Part shown: positions 1 to 8,388 of the stretch, in pieces | How the letters are laid out: each line of letters opens with the position of its first letter | Position numbering within the stretch: position 1 is the first letter of the stretch | NCBI RefSeq assembly: GCF_037071985.1 | Contig: NZ_JAXHDF010000005.1 | Location: forward strand, 291,080 to 355,079 | DNA: 64,000 nucleotides | DNA from: Pseudogracilibacillus sp037071985 | Lineage (GTDB): Bacteria; Bacillota; Bacilli; Bacillales; Amphibacillaceae | Direction: 5' to 3' | Program-made: the position numbers and the translations under genes | Notes under the pieces: model-generated | What the model saw: only the letters and a program-made list of their open reading frames with translations | Database searches by the model: none | Told to the model about the DNA's origin: nothing

Positions 1-1502
1 ACAAAGTCTCCAGACCAATTTGGTGCTTTTAATTCAATTTCTTTATCAGTTTCTTCACCATTTGCTAATAATTTAATTGTTATAGGGCCTTTTTCTGGTC
101 CTTCCCATACTTTTTGTACATGAACGCTTGTTTTCTCATCATTTATGTTTGTAAATGTAAATCCACCCTCAACAGATCCAGATAATTTACTTGTGTATCC
201 TGGGATATCAAGTTCTTCTACCGTGTAAACAATTAAGTCTCCAGTTGTATCATCGTACTTATTCAGTTCAGTAAATGAACCTGACCACTTATTTGCTTCA
301 TTTAGTACAAGCGTCTTATCGCTTTCAACTTCATTAGCCAATAGTTTAATCGTTACTGACTCTGTTGCTGGACCAATCCACTTTTTATTAACATCAATAT
401 TAATTTGTTTTGGATTATACGTGTTTGTTACCGTTAATCCGTCTATTGACTTTTCATAATTTACCGGAACCGTTTCTTCATCGACTGTAAACGTATACTG
501 TCTTCCATATGGGTCGTGTGTAGGGATTTTAGTCCAGTTATATGTCCATGCTGGTGTCTCTTTTCCATCCACTACTCCTGTTGCAAGCACATGTTTTTCT
601 TCACCAGATACTTGCCCCATTAGTTGTAAAGTAATTGCCGGTCGTACAGTTCCACCAATCCAAACTTTTTTCCCTTCCACATCCGTCTTAGGAAGTTCGA
701 TTAGGATGTGACCACCAACATCATGCCCTCCGCCGATTCCTTTAATGAAGAAAGTATACCTTCCACTTTCATCCAAATTTAAATCAGCTAAATTAAATTT
801 GAAAACTGTCCAATGAGCGTCTTTTGTATTTCCAGATAAACCTTGAGGTTCATATTCAGTCCCATCTACGAATATGGAAATCCATGGATTATATACATCA
901 AACACTGTTGACCTAACACCGTTTAATTCCATATATTGAATATTATGGGTTGCCTTTACTGCAAAATAAACCGTATCTCCATTCGCCCATAACATCTCTG
1001 TCAGCGTATGTGCGTTTGTAGATACTCCTTCTATTTTCGCTGGTACGACAATAGAGTTTGGATCAATTGTATAATGCCCTGGTGTTCCAATTGCCATTGG
1101 TGATATTTCTGTTGTTTCTTCTTGATTAGTATCTTTGTCATCTTCATTAACAAGGTTTTCTATCTCTTTCTTGCTTTCTACTTTTACCTTTTGTCTCTTA
1201 TCTACTTTATTTTCTTCTTCTGTTTGCTTAGGATCATCGTCTTTTTTATCATCTTTATTGGACTCACTTGAGTTTGTTTGTTCCTTCGGCTCTTCTGTTT
1301 CAACAGGTTTCACTTTCTTTGGTTCTTCAATCTCAATAATTTCTTCCACCTTTTCCGTTTCTAACGCAGTTGCATGAGCGACTGTTTCATCGCCCACTTC
1401 ATTTTCACCTTGTGATTCGGCCATTAGCCCCAAATTAGGACTAAATAATTGCAAAATTAATAGAGTAGTCGCAATTAACGAAAACACTTTCGCCTTATTC
1501 AA
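1..1502 (-). CDS. Cna-B-type surface adhesin, N-terminal part (runs off the window)
   Basis: The frame is open from a TTG start with GGAGG seven bases upstream to the left edge, so the gene is partial (about 500 residues seen). Residues 1-28 form a signal peptide (positive NKAK, hydrophobic core, then AES). Residues 29-120 are a low-complexity acidic/lysine linker rich in E, K and D. A beta-rich domain follows, and then at least three Cna-B-like repeats with the typical KVW..., TVRPAITLQLM, TYTVEE and LTVTNTY motifs. Such proteins are secreted and usually cell-wall anchored through a C-terminal LPxTG, which would lie outside the window. A collagen- or host-binding role is not shown; Cna-B repeats are mainly stalk modules. 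Confidence 0.8.
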   Translation of the reverse strand, partial: MNKAKVFSLIATTLLILQLFSPNLGLMAESQGENEVGDETVAHATALETEKVEEIIEIEEPKKVKPVETEEPKEQTNSSESNKDDKKDDDPKQTEEENKVDKRQKVKVESKKEIENLVNEDDKDTNQEETTEISPMAIGTPGHYTIDPNSIVVPAKIEGVSTNAHTLTEMLWANGDTVYFAVKATHNIQYMELNGVRSTVFDVYNPWISIFVDGTEYEPQGLSGNTKDAHWTVFKFNLADLNLDESGRYTFFIKGIGGGHDVGGHILIELPKTDVEGKKVWIGGTVRPAITLQLMGQVSGEEKHVLATGVVDGKETPAWTYNWTKIPTHDPYGRQYTFTVDEETVPVNYEKSIDGLTVTNTYNPKQINIDVNKKWIGPATESVTIKLLANEVESDKTLVLNEANKWSGSFTELNKYDDTTGDLIVYTVEELDIPGYTSKLSGSVEGGFTFTNINDEKTSVHVQKVWEGPEKGPITIKLLANGEETDKEIELKAPNWSGDF

Positions 1503-2033
1503 CTAATTTCCTCCCTTCATTTTCACTTGACGAACAAATTTCTGCTTGCTTTGAAGCCAAGTTTATAGGAAATTAGTAAGGCACCTGTTTCGATTTTCAA
1601 TACTATATTTATGATCTTTAATATCTTTTTGACAAAATTGGTAACATTCAACAAATAGCACTATTACCTAGGTAAAAAAGTATTATATAGCGTTCGAAAT
1701 TAATAAAAAATTAGTTTTAAATATGCAAAAAATAGCTTCCTACATTTTTTTAATTAAAAAATATTATTTAACACGAAACGCCAATTCAATCTGTGACTAG
1801 AATTAACAACAGTTGTCTTTGCTAATTACAACTTGATAAACAAAAAGGATGGTCAATGCGTTAAAACCTTCTTAAAAAAGTACGAGCTTATGGAAATTTA
1901 TTATCTCGTTTGCACTCGCGAGGATTATTGCAGTAGGATTTTAGATGGTGGAAAAAATATCTTAAACTTATATCATGCTAATTAAGGAAATTTTTTGATT
2001 ACTTATAAATATAATTGACTTAAAAAATAAAAC
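1503..2033. other. AT-rich intergenic stretch, no gene seen
   Basis: This is the region upstream of the adhesin and downstream of the MHS transporter. I see no convincing reading frame or RNA gene. The promoter of the adhesin should lie in roughly 1520-1700, but no clear -35/-10 pair stands out. Confidence 0.4.
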
Positions 2034-2075
2034 AGGCATCGAAAGATTCTTTGTAATAAGAATTTTTCGATGCCT
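2034..2075 (-). terminator. Rho-independent terminator of the MHS transporter
   Basis: AGGCATCGAAA pairs with TTTCGATGCCT around a short loop. On the minus strand the stem is followed by TTTATTTTTT. Confidence 0.75.
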
Positions 2076-2158
2076 ATTTCCTAACTATTTTAATATGAGA
2101 ATACTAGTTAAACCTGGAAGCCTCAAATGAACAAAAAAGAATATTTATTATATAATTT

Positions 2159-3448
2159 TTATCCTACTTCTGATTCGTCTAACTCTACGTTTGTTCTATC
2201 TTTGACTGACCAAATTGCGACAAGTGATATAATTGATGTAAAGATCATGTAAATTGCCACTGGTACATATGAATCATTAAAACGTAAAAGTAAGGCTGTC
2301 GCGATGAGTGGAGCTGTTCCACCAGCTACTGCAGCTCCAATTTGATATCCAAGGGAAACTCCAGTGTACCGTACTTGTGCCGAAAAAATTTCCGAAAACA
2401 TTGTTCCCAGTACAGCTGTTATAGGAGCCCAAATCACCCCTATTCCAATAACTGTAGCTAAATATAGGAAGAAAACTGAACCTTGGTGTAACATCCAAAA
2501 ATAAGGAAATGCATACAAAACCATTAAAATAGTACCACCTATATATAAAGGTTTTCTTCCTATTTTATCGGAAAGCTTACCCATTACTGGGATTAGAATT
2601 GTTGTAATGATTGTTGCAACCATAACTGCATTTAATGTAACAGTCTGACTAAATTTTAAGTTGTTCGTTGCGTACGATACAATAAATGTTCCAAAAATAT
2701 AAAAAGGAGCTGTTTCTACAACTTTTCCTCCAACCGCTATAAGAACTTCTTTCCAATGGTAGCGAAAAGTATCAGCAATTGGTAATTTAGGTATTTCTCC
2801 AGATTCTTGTATCTTTTTAAAGGACGGGGTTTCATCAATACCTTTACGAATCCATAATCCAAAAACAACTAATAGTCCACTAAGTAAAAATGGTACTCGC
2901 CACCCCCATGTCATAAAGGAACCCTCAGGTAATAATGTCATAACAGATAAAGCAAATGTTCCAAGTACCAAACCAATTGTTACACCCATTTGAGGAACAC
3001 TTCCAAAGAAGCCCCTTTGTTCTTTTGGTGCATACTCCACAGCTAACAGTAGCGCTCCACCCCATTCGCCCCCAAGCCCTAGACCTTGTATGAGACGTAA
3101 AGTAATAAGAATTATTGGAGCGGCAACCCCTATTGCAGCATAAGTCGGTAACAGACCCATTGCAAAGGTGGCTGCTCCCATTAAACTTAGAGTTAAAACT
3201 AGAGTTTTTTTCCGCCCTATTCTGTCACCTATATGACTAAAAATTACTCCTCCTAATGGTCGAATAAAAAATGCTAAAGCAAATGATGCATAAGCTAATA
3301 AAAGCCCGACAGTTGGATCTTCTGTCACAAAAAATAATTGATTAAATACGAGTGCAGATACCGTCCCGTATAAGAAATAATCAAACCATTCAATGGAACT
3401 TCCTACTAAGCTTGCTGTTAAAATTTTTCTTCTTTCTTTTTTATTCAT
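2159..3448 (-). CDS. MFS transporter, metabolite:H+ symporter (MHS) family
   Basis: A 429-residue membrane protein with 12 predicted membrane segments. It carries the MFS motif GDRIGRKKT between segments 2 and 3 and the MHS-typical RLIQGLGLGGEWGGA segment. Family members (ProP, ShiA, KgtP, citrate permeases) import organic acids, betaine or shikimate with protons; the substrate here cannot be told. AAAGGAGG lies seven bases before the ATG. It has its own terminator and no operon partner, so it is probably monocistronic. Confidence 0.85.
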   Translation of the reverse strand: MNKKERRKILTASLVGSSIEWFDYFLYGTVSALVFNQLFFVTEDPTVGLLLAYASFALAFFIRPLGGVIFSHIGDRIGRKKTLVLTLSLMGAATFAMGLLPTYAAIGVAAPIILITLRLIQGLGLGGEWGGALLLAVEYAPKEQRGFFGSVPQMGVTIGLVLGTFALSVMTLLPEGSFMTWGWRVPFLLSGLLVVFGLWIRKGIDETPSFKKIQESGEIPKLPIADTFRYHWKEVLIAVGGKVVETAPFYIFGTFIVSYATNNLKFSQTVTLNAVMVATIITTILIPVMGKLSDKIGRKPLYIGGTILMVLYAFPYFWMLHQGSVFFLYLATVIGIGVIWAPITAVLGTMFSEIFSAQVRYTGVSLGYQIGAAVAGGTAPLIATALLLRFNDSYVPVAIYMIFTSIISLVAIWSVKDRTNVELDESEVG

Positions 3449-3805
3449 TATTCTTTCCTCCTTTACGCTTTTTTAACATTTTCTGACGAATTTTAAGATT
3501 CCTCCTTCTATTAAGTTATTTAAAATTCACATATTAAATATTGTTTATTATCAAAGTTATGTATGTTTATGCATTAAATTTATTTTACTCACGAAAGAAT
3601 ACGCTTTCAACATGTAACTGCCACAAGTTTAATGGTGATTGATTGTATATTTTCCACAATGTAATACTACATAGTAGGTCATGTTAACATATCTAAAAAT
3701 CCAGCAATACATTGTAAGAGAAATAAACACGTTAATTTATGAGTATGGATTTTATTTGAGATAGATGGGAAATATCCTTATTTTTATGCTATACGTGAAC
3801 TTTGA
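3449..3805. other. Non-coding stretch between MHS transporter and rpsD promoter
   Basis: AT-rich, with no supported gene. It should hold the MHS gene promoter (minus strand). ACAATGTA near 3657 and TACATTGT near 3711 form a loose inverted repeat of unknown meaning. Confidence 0.35.
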
Positions 3806-3834
3806 TTGACTTTATATAAAAAAAATTATATACT
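3806..3834 (+). promoter_or_regulatory. Sigma-A promoter of rpsD
   Basis: TTGACT (3806-3811), a 17-base spacer and TATACT (3829-3834) make a near-consensus vegetative promoter, which predicts a start site near 3841 and a leader of about 175 bases. Confidence 0.8.
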
Positions 3835-3840
3835 GTTCTT

Positions 3841-4005
3841 TGTGTAAAATAATTAGGTAGCTTTTGTGCACTAATGGTTGACCCCATTTTGTTCCTCGAA
3901 GTTGAGGTGTATCGTGTAACTCTCTGCTGCTGGAGCGATGGTACATGAAAACATAATGGACAACATTCGGTACACACGATTTATTTTATGCAAGTAAAAT
4001 ATAAA
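3841..4005 (+). promoter_or_regulatory. rpsD leader, probable S4 autoregulatory RNA
   Basis: The long leader can fold. CCTC/GAGG forms a hairpin at 3894-3907, and ATCGTGT (3911-3917) pairs with ACACGAT (3974-3980) to close a larger domain just before the ribosome binding site. In B. subtilis ribosomal protein S4 represses its own gene through the rpsD leader. The position and structure fit, but I could not compare against the known model. Confidence 0.55.
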
Positions 4006-4018
4006 GGAGGAAATGTCT

Positions 4019-4621
4019 ATGTCACGATATACAGGTTCCATTTGGAAAAAATCTCGTCGTTACGGCATTTCATTAACAGGTACTGGTAAGGAACTAGCTA
4101 AACGCCCTTATGCACCAGGTCAACATGGCGCAAACCAACGTCGTAAAATCTCTGAATACGGTTTGCAGCAACAGGAAAAACAAAAACTACGCTTTATGTA
4201 CGGTTTAAACGAACGTCAATACCGTAATCTTTTCGACAAAGCTGGTAAAATGAAAGGTATTCACGGGGAGAACTTCATGATTCTTCTTGAATCTCGCCTA
4301 GATAACCTTGTTTATCGCCTTGGTTTAGCACGTACACGTCGTCAAGCACGTCAGCTTGTTAACCATGGTCATATTACTGTTGATGGTCGTCGCGTCGATA
4401 TTCCATCTTACCGCGTTCGTCCTAACCAAGTAATTAGTGTTCGTGAAAAAGCACGTAATCTTGATATCATCAAAGAAGCAATCGAAGTGAACAACTTTGT
4501 TCCTGATTACTTAACATTTGATCAAGACAAAATGGAAGGCGTATATACTCGTCTACCTGAGCGTTCTGAATTACCTGCTGAGATTAACGAAGCACTTATC
4601 GTTGAGTTCTACTCACGTTAA
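4019..4621 (+). CDS. rpsD: 30S ribosomal protein S4
   Basis: A 200-residue protein that follows B. subtilis S4 almost throughout, with MSRYTGSIWKKSRRYG at the start and LIVEFYSR at the end. The S4 RNA-binding domain covers about residues 90-155 (LDNLVYRLGLARTRRQARQL). S4 binds 16S rRNA early in 30S assembly. An ATG six bases upstream lies only two bases from AAAGGAGG, whereas this ATG is eight bases away and matches the family start, so it was chosen. Confidence 0.98.
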   Translation: MSRYTGSIWKKSRRYGISLTGTGKELAKRPYAPGQHGANQRRKISEYGLQQQEKQKLRFMYGLNERQYRNLFDKAGKMKGIHGENFMILLESRLDNLVYRLGLARTRRQARQLVNHGHITVDGRRVDIPSYRVRPNQVISVREKARNLDIIKEAIEVNNFVPDYLTFDQDKMEGVYTRLPERSELPAEINEALIVEFYSR

Positions 4622-4648
4622 TAAAATTACTTTGCAATCTATTGTATT

Positions 4649-4692
4649 TAAAGCCTTTGACCCTTGTTATATCAAGTGTTCAGGGCTTTTTT
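4649..4692 (+). terminator. rpsD terminator
   Basis: AAAGCC...GGGCTTTTTT hairpin with an inner CTTG/CAAG stem, starting 28 bases after the rpsD stop. Confidence 0.8.
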
Positions 4693-4836
4693 CACTTTAT
4701 CAAAAATGCAAGATAATGCATTAAAAAGTAATAGTTTGGGGCTGGATTGTTTTCCAGTAAATGGTGCATGTAGGGGGATGGGTATGTTATTTATATTAAC
4801 AATTTTATGAGATCTGTTTCTCAATTGTTGATTTCA

Positions 4837-5085
4837 TTATAACCGTTCAAACTTTAAAATTTCAAATTCAGCAAAATCATCACATTGATCACCATATTCT
4901 GCGATTTGGCGAATCAAGTCAATAGAAAGGTTCCCTTCCCTATCATGAACCTTTAACATGTCACAGCGAACGGTATCCTGAGAAACTAAAAGCGCTCCAT
5001 ATTCCAAATCATTTTAAAGTGTTTTCGTAGTAGTAGTTTATCCACTCCCAGAGTTTCCTCGGATGATAATTAACTTAGATTCCAA
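4837..5085 (-). pseudogene. Decayed P-loop kinase (AAA/zeta-toxin-like small kinase)
   Basis: Read from a TTG at 5085, the frame gives ESKLIIIRGNSGSG, then a TAA where the Walker A lysine (AAA) should be, then TTTTKTL, another TAA where CAA would fit, and then a long good stretch including YGALLVSQDTVRCDML and LSIDLIRQIAEYG before a stop. The GxSGSG(K)TT motif followed by LVSQD.VRRDML is that of small nucleotide/aminoglycoside-type kinases of Bacillaceae (about 160-190 residues). Only the first 80 or so codons remain, so the C-terminal half is missing as well. Two nonsense changes and a truncation make it non-functional. Confidence 0.7.
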
Positions 5086-5252
5086 ATGCTATTCCCCTAT
5101 CTGTCCAAATTACCGCAATTTATGTAATCTTCCACGGTAACGATATTCTTAATAAATAAAGATTAGATATTTCATTTTAAAGTTCTTCATAGATAAAATA
5201 GTGGCTTCTTGTACAACTGTGTTCAATTATTGCACCCTTTAATAACTATTAC

Positions 5253-5531
5253 TCATGGTTCACTAATCCCCATTGCTAAAAGTAAGAAATAAGCTATAAC
5301 TAAAACTAATCCATTCCCTATTAACCCGACAATTAAAAAAATAAGGTGTTTAGACATTTTCCAAGAGATAATTGCAAACAGAACACCAATAACCGACAAA
5401 ATACTAAAAGCGATAATAATAAAGTAAATATCGGCATTTGGTCCTCTTTCAATATAGAATAAGATGATACTTATTATTACAGTTAACATAGATCCGACTC
5501 CAATTATATTTCCAACTTTTTTCTTATCCAA
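5253..5531 (-). CDS. Small membrane protein, unknown function
   Basis: A 92-residue protein with three predicted membrane segments (about residues 10-28, 34-56 and 62-85) and a lysine-rich start (MDKKKVGN). I recognise no family. A second 92-residue three-segment protein lies 105 bases upstream on the same strand. The two are not obviously homologous but share size and layout, and a repeated hairpin-like element lies between and beside them. Possibly a small-membrane-protein cluster; no function is inferred. Confidence 0.55.
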   Translation of the reverse strand: MDKKKVGNIIGVGSMLTVIISIILFYIERGPNADIYFIIIAFSILSVIGVLFAIISWKMSKHLIFLIVGLIGNGLVLVIAYFLLLAMGISEP

Positions 5532-5587
5532 GAAAAACCAACTCCTATTTACCTAACACTTGTTAAGTTAATTACACTAATTATACA

Positions 5588-5634
5588 TATTCAACAAAAA
5601 ATGGCGCTTATCCTTCTTAAATAAATCACCCTTT
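5588..5634. repeat. Dispersed repeat, copy A (degenerate)
   Basis: Shares TTCAACAA and GCGCTTATCCTTCTT with the copy at 5963-6012 (about 30 near-identical positions). The right arm has decayed, so the hairpin is weak. It lies between two small membrane protein genes. Confidence 0.55.
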
Positions 5635-5636
5635 GG

Positions 5637-5915
5637 TTAAACAATATTTTTAAGCCAAGTTATTATACGGAGAACTTGATGTGGTTCAAACCAAGTAATA
5701 AAAAACAAGATCACAAAGAAAGAAACAAGCAAAATATATTTCATACTTCCTTTTTCGTTTTTTAAAATAGCAATAAAACTAAAAAGGGCCCCTGTGCATA
5801 TAAAAATAGCTCCAATAAGTACAATGAGTTCAAAATAACCCACCATCCAATTTAATCCAAAGAAAAGTAATCCCAATAATATAAGAATAAACGACCATAT
5901 ACTTCTCGATTTCAA
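5637..5915 (-). CDS. Small membrane protein, unknown function
   Basis: A 92-residue protein with three hydrophobic segments (about 7-25, 28-50 and 60-78), starting MKSRSIWSF and ending in a tryptophan/isoleucine-rich tail. GGGGGAA precedes the start. No domain recognised. It is the upstream member of a tandem pair with the 5253-5531 gene and could share a transcript, although the intervening repeat element may stop it. Confidence 0.5.
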   Translation of the reverse strand: MKSRSIWSFILILLGLLFFGLNWMVGYFELIVLIGAIFICTGALFSFIAILKNEKGSMKYILLVSFFVILFFITWFEPHQVLRIITWLKNIV

Positions 5916-5962
5916 CTTTCTTCCCCCCCTGAACTACAGTCGTACCCCGTCCCTTAAATAGG

Positions 5963-6012
5963 TTCAACAAGAAAGGGTGCTTATCCTTCTTTGAGGATTG
6001 TACCCTTTTATG
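5963..6012. repeat. Dispersed repeat, copy B (intact hairpin)
   Basis: TTCAACAAGAAAGGGTGC followed by TTATCCT, TCTTTG, AGGATTGTACCCTTT. AAGGGTGC/GTACCCTT and ATCCT/AGGAT form a stem of about 13 pairs. It matches copy A in the left arm. A third partial match (TTCAATTATTGCACCCTTT) is at 5222-5240. It looks like a mobile or terminator-like intergenic element. Confidence 0.55.
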
Positions 6013-6116
6013 TCACATCACTGAATTCCTGTGTTTCCTTCTTGAAACTCTTGCCCCTAAAGTTCCACCACTACTATCGAGAGCATTTATTTGCATCTTT
6101 CCTGGTACATCAAAAC

Positions 6117-6463
6117 TTACCTATATTTTTGATTCTGATTTAGCAAACTTCCTGACATATCCTCAATCCACGGAGATTCTTCATAGAAAAAAGTATCCTT
6201 TATGATACCAACTGAGATTTTGGTCTTTTCACTTAATCTTGTCATACCCCAAAATACTTCCTGTGATTGCAACTCATCTAACCGTTTTTTTTAATTCTTT
6301 ACGTTATGTTTCTTCAATGTAATGTTCATCCAGTACCTCAATCAATTCTTTCTTTTCATCTTCTCGCTCTTTTCCTTTTTGTTCTAGTATTCTAGGTATA
6401 GGTGTTTTCATAAAAAATTCGGTTATTTCCCTTAGTATTTTTTCTGAAATTTTTGGCGAGTTT
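6117..6463 (-). pseudogene. Decayed gene, C-terminal part resembling phage DUF771
   Basis: A single reading can be rebuilt. It has SPKISEKILREITEFF and MKTPIPRILEQKGKE, then a TAA after YIEET, in-frame RKELKK, then an A8 run one base too long, and then RLDELQSQEVFWGMTRLSEK and on to NQNQKYR and a stop. There is thus one nonsense codon and one homopolymer frameshift, and no start with a ribosome binding site. The LDEL...WGMTRLSEKT...IKDTFFYEES part recalls DUF771 phage proteins (WxMxDLxxxTxxxxxWIKENIL), but this is by eye only. Probably a relic of a prophage or plasmid gene. Confidence 0.5.
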
Positions 6464-6526
6464 TAGATTACTGTCAATGATTTACATGAACTCTCCCTTT
6501 AATATGAATCATCTTTAAAATAACAT

Positions 6527-7741
6527 TTAATTTTTTAATTTTAGTAGAGAATCACGGAAATTCACAGTTTTGAATGCCACCATAAAAATGAATGCAAATA
6601 AAATATACGTAGCACCAACGAGAAAAGCACTTTGCAAAGGAGAAAGCCATTCTGTAAGAAACCCCGCTCCAATCATAGCTATGCCCATTGAACTACTCTG
6701 AAACATGGATAAAGTACCAAATAAAAATCCCCGTTTAGAAGAAGGAAGTATTCTCATCAAAACAGTATCAAGACATATGTCACTTATTCCACCTACAAAA
6801 GTTATTGATAAGGCTAGTAATAAAGCTTGCACAAAAAAGGATGATTGACTAAGTAATAGATGACCTACACCCTCCAATAAAATCATCCAAACTCCTACCG
6901 TAATGTATTTCCCACGAATCCACTTTGCTATCATTGAGCTTAAGACAAAACCCATTCCTAGGGCTGCATAGATTAAACCAACTCCTAGGTCTCCTTTATC
7001 AAAAACATCAAGTGCAATTAAGTTAAATATTACATTATCAACACCATTTGCAAGTGGCATAAGTAGCATAATCAGCAAAAATACACGTAATAACGCAACT
7101 CTTATTATGAGAAATCCACTTTCTTTCCATGAAGACTCTGCAACTTTCATTTCAGAATTTTGATTTATATCAATACTTTTTAAACGTGTTATTAAGATTG
7201 CCGCCCATAAAAGAAATACTGCATGAAAGAAAAATAAAATATGGACATCAGTCAAAAAAGCTATGATCCCTCCAAGTAGAGAGCCAAACACTAGTGTAAT
7301 ACCTACAACATTTTGCTCCAACCCATTAACAGCAACTATGTTTTTCTTTTGTACAATGTCTGGGATAATCGCAAATCGTACTGGTCTATACACTGCCTCC
7401 CCACTAGCAATAACGAACGTACTTAGATACAACAACCACAACTGCCCTGTAAATGCTACCAATAATGGAAGTAATGCAAACGGAACTCTCAAAAAATCTG
7501 CCCAAAATAATAGCTTTGCCTTATGAAAACGATCACCTAAGTAACCACTAATAGGTGCAAACAAAATTGTTGGTAAGACACGTAGAGCCATTAATATACC
7601 TAGAGAAACCCCTGACTCTGTTAATAAGTAAAGTAGGGAAAAAGATCCGACTTGAGCGAATCGCCCTCCAATACCATTCAAGACTGAACTCCAAAATATG
7701 ATTTGGTAATTTGACTCTATCTTCAATAGTTTATACCCCAA
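6527..7741 (-). CDS. MFS drug-efflux type transporter, partner of the ArsR repressor
   Basis: About 404 residues with 11-12 membrane segments and motif A as GYLGDRFHKAK. It resembles macrolide/multidrug MFS exporters of Gram-positives. An ATG at 7750 touches AGGAGG with no spacing, so the TTG at 7741 (nine bases from AGGAGG) is the better start. It lies 60 bases downstream of an ArsR-DUF2087 regulator on the same strand and has its own promoter/operator in the gap. The two boxes match those in front of the regulator, so repression by that regulator and export of its ligand are inferred. Confidence 0.8.
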   Translation of the reverse strand: MGYKLLKIESNYQIIFWSSVLNGIGGRFAQVGSFSLLYLLTESGVSLGILMALRVLPTILFAPISGYLGDRFHKAKLLFWADFLRVPFALLPLLVAFTGQLWLLYLSTFVIASGEAVYRPVRFAIIPDIVQKKNIVAVNGLEQNVVGITLVFGSLLGGIIAFLTDVHILFFFHAVFLLWAAILITRLKSIDINQNSEMKVAESSWKESGFLIIRVALLRVFLLIMLLMPLANGVDNVIFNLIALDVFDKGDLGVGLIYAALGMGFVLSSMIAKWIRGKYITVGVWMILLEGVGHLLLSQSSFFVQALLLALSITFVGGISDICLDTVLMRILPSSKRGFLFGTLSMFQSSSMGIAMIGAGFLTEWLSPLQSAFLVGATYILFAFIFMVAFKTVNFRDSLLKLKN

Positions 7742-7758
7742 ATACTCCATCCTCCTAA

Positions 7759-7791
7759 CTAATTAGACGAACATCTAATTAGGCGTGTAAA
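7759..7791 (-). promoter_or_regulatory. Promoter and ArsR-type operator of the MFS gene
   Basis: Two CTAATTAG boxes at 7759-7766 and 7775-7782 are 16 bases apart. On the minus strand TTTACA (7786-7791), an 18-base spacer and TCTAAT (7762-7767) form a promoter covered by both boxes. Confidence 0.65.
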
Positions 7792-7803
7792 AAAAGAACC
7801 TGA

Positions 7804-8376
7804 TTATACAGGCCACATCTCTACTGGATTAAGTTCATAACTCCCGTTTTGACGATACATAAATTGCGCCATTACAAATTCACGTCTAACGGTTGCATAG
7901 TCTTCATGATATTGCTGAATATGTTCATTAATTTCTTGTTCATTATACGTTTTTCCATGATCTAAACCACGTAACATATATTCTAGGAGAATCAACTTCT
8001 TCTTTCTTTGTGCTGGCAAAAGCTGTAGTTTTCCTGTATTATCTATGAAGTTTCCGATTACTTTTGCTTTTTCTTCATTTGTTACATCAAACTTTTCGAG
8101 CATCCCTGCACCACCGTTCCGAGTAATTGCTAATGCCATTCGTTCAAGCTTATCTTCGTTTAAATAAAAATAAATCATATTTTTATCACGTCGTTGGTAA
8201 ACAACATCGATCTCTTTTAATTTTGTTAAATGATGTGAAATTGTTGGTGGCTTTAACCCTAATTTACCTGCGATCGCTTGACCATTAAGTGGTCCTGCTT
8301 TCAACAAGCTAATAATGCGAATTCGAGTTTTGTCTCCTAATGTTTTATGAAAATTAACGACTCGATCTAATTGCAT
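7804..8376 (-). CDS. ArsR-family transcriptional regulator with DUF2087 domain
   Basis: 190 residues. A winged helix-turn-helix covers residues 5-75 (LGDKTRIRIISLL, GLKPPTISHHLTKL). A C-terminal DUF2087 domain covers about 110-190 (LPAQRKKKLILLEYML, YNEQEINEHI, DYATVRREFV). DUF2087 often accompanies small regulators and probably senses a ligand. An ATG 15 bases upstream overlaps the GGGAGG ribosome binding site, so the ATG at 8376 is used. It most likely represses itself and the downstream MFS transporter through the matched operators. Confidence 0.85.
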   Translation of the reverse strand: MQLDRVVNFHKTLGDKTRIRIISLLKAGPLNGQAIAGKLGLKPPTISHHLTKLKEIDVVYQRRDKNMIYFYLNEDKLERMALAITRNGGAGMLEKFDVTNEEKAKVIGNFIDNTGKLQLLPAQRKKKLILLEYMLRGLDHGKTYNEQEINEHIQQYHEDYATVRREFVMAQFMYRQNGSYELNPVEMWPV

Positions 8377-8388
8377 AATTATTCCTCC

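Noticed and set aside
1135..1377. Plus-strand Ser/Phe-rich 80-codon frame
   Set aside because: It is the complement of the E/K-rich linker of the adhesin gene. The composition is an artefact and there is no ribosome binding site.
3789..3977. Minus-strand 62-codon Cys-rich frame
   Set aside because: It overlaps the rpsD promoter and structured leader on the other strand and lacks a ribosome binding site.
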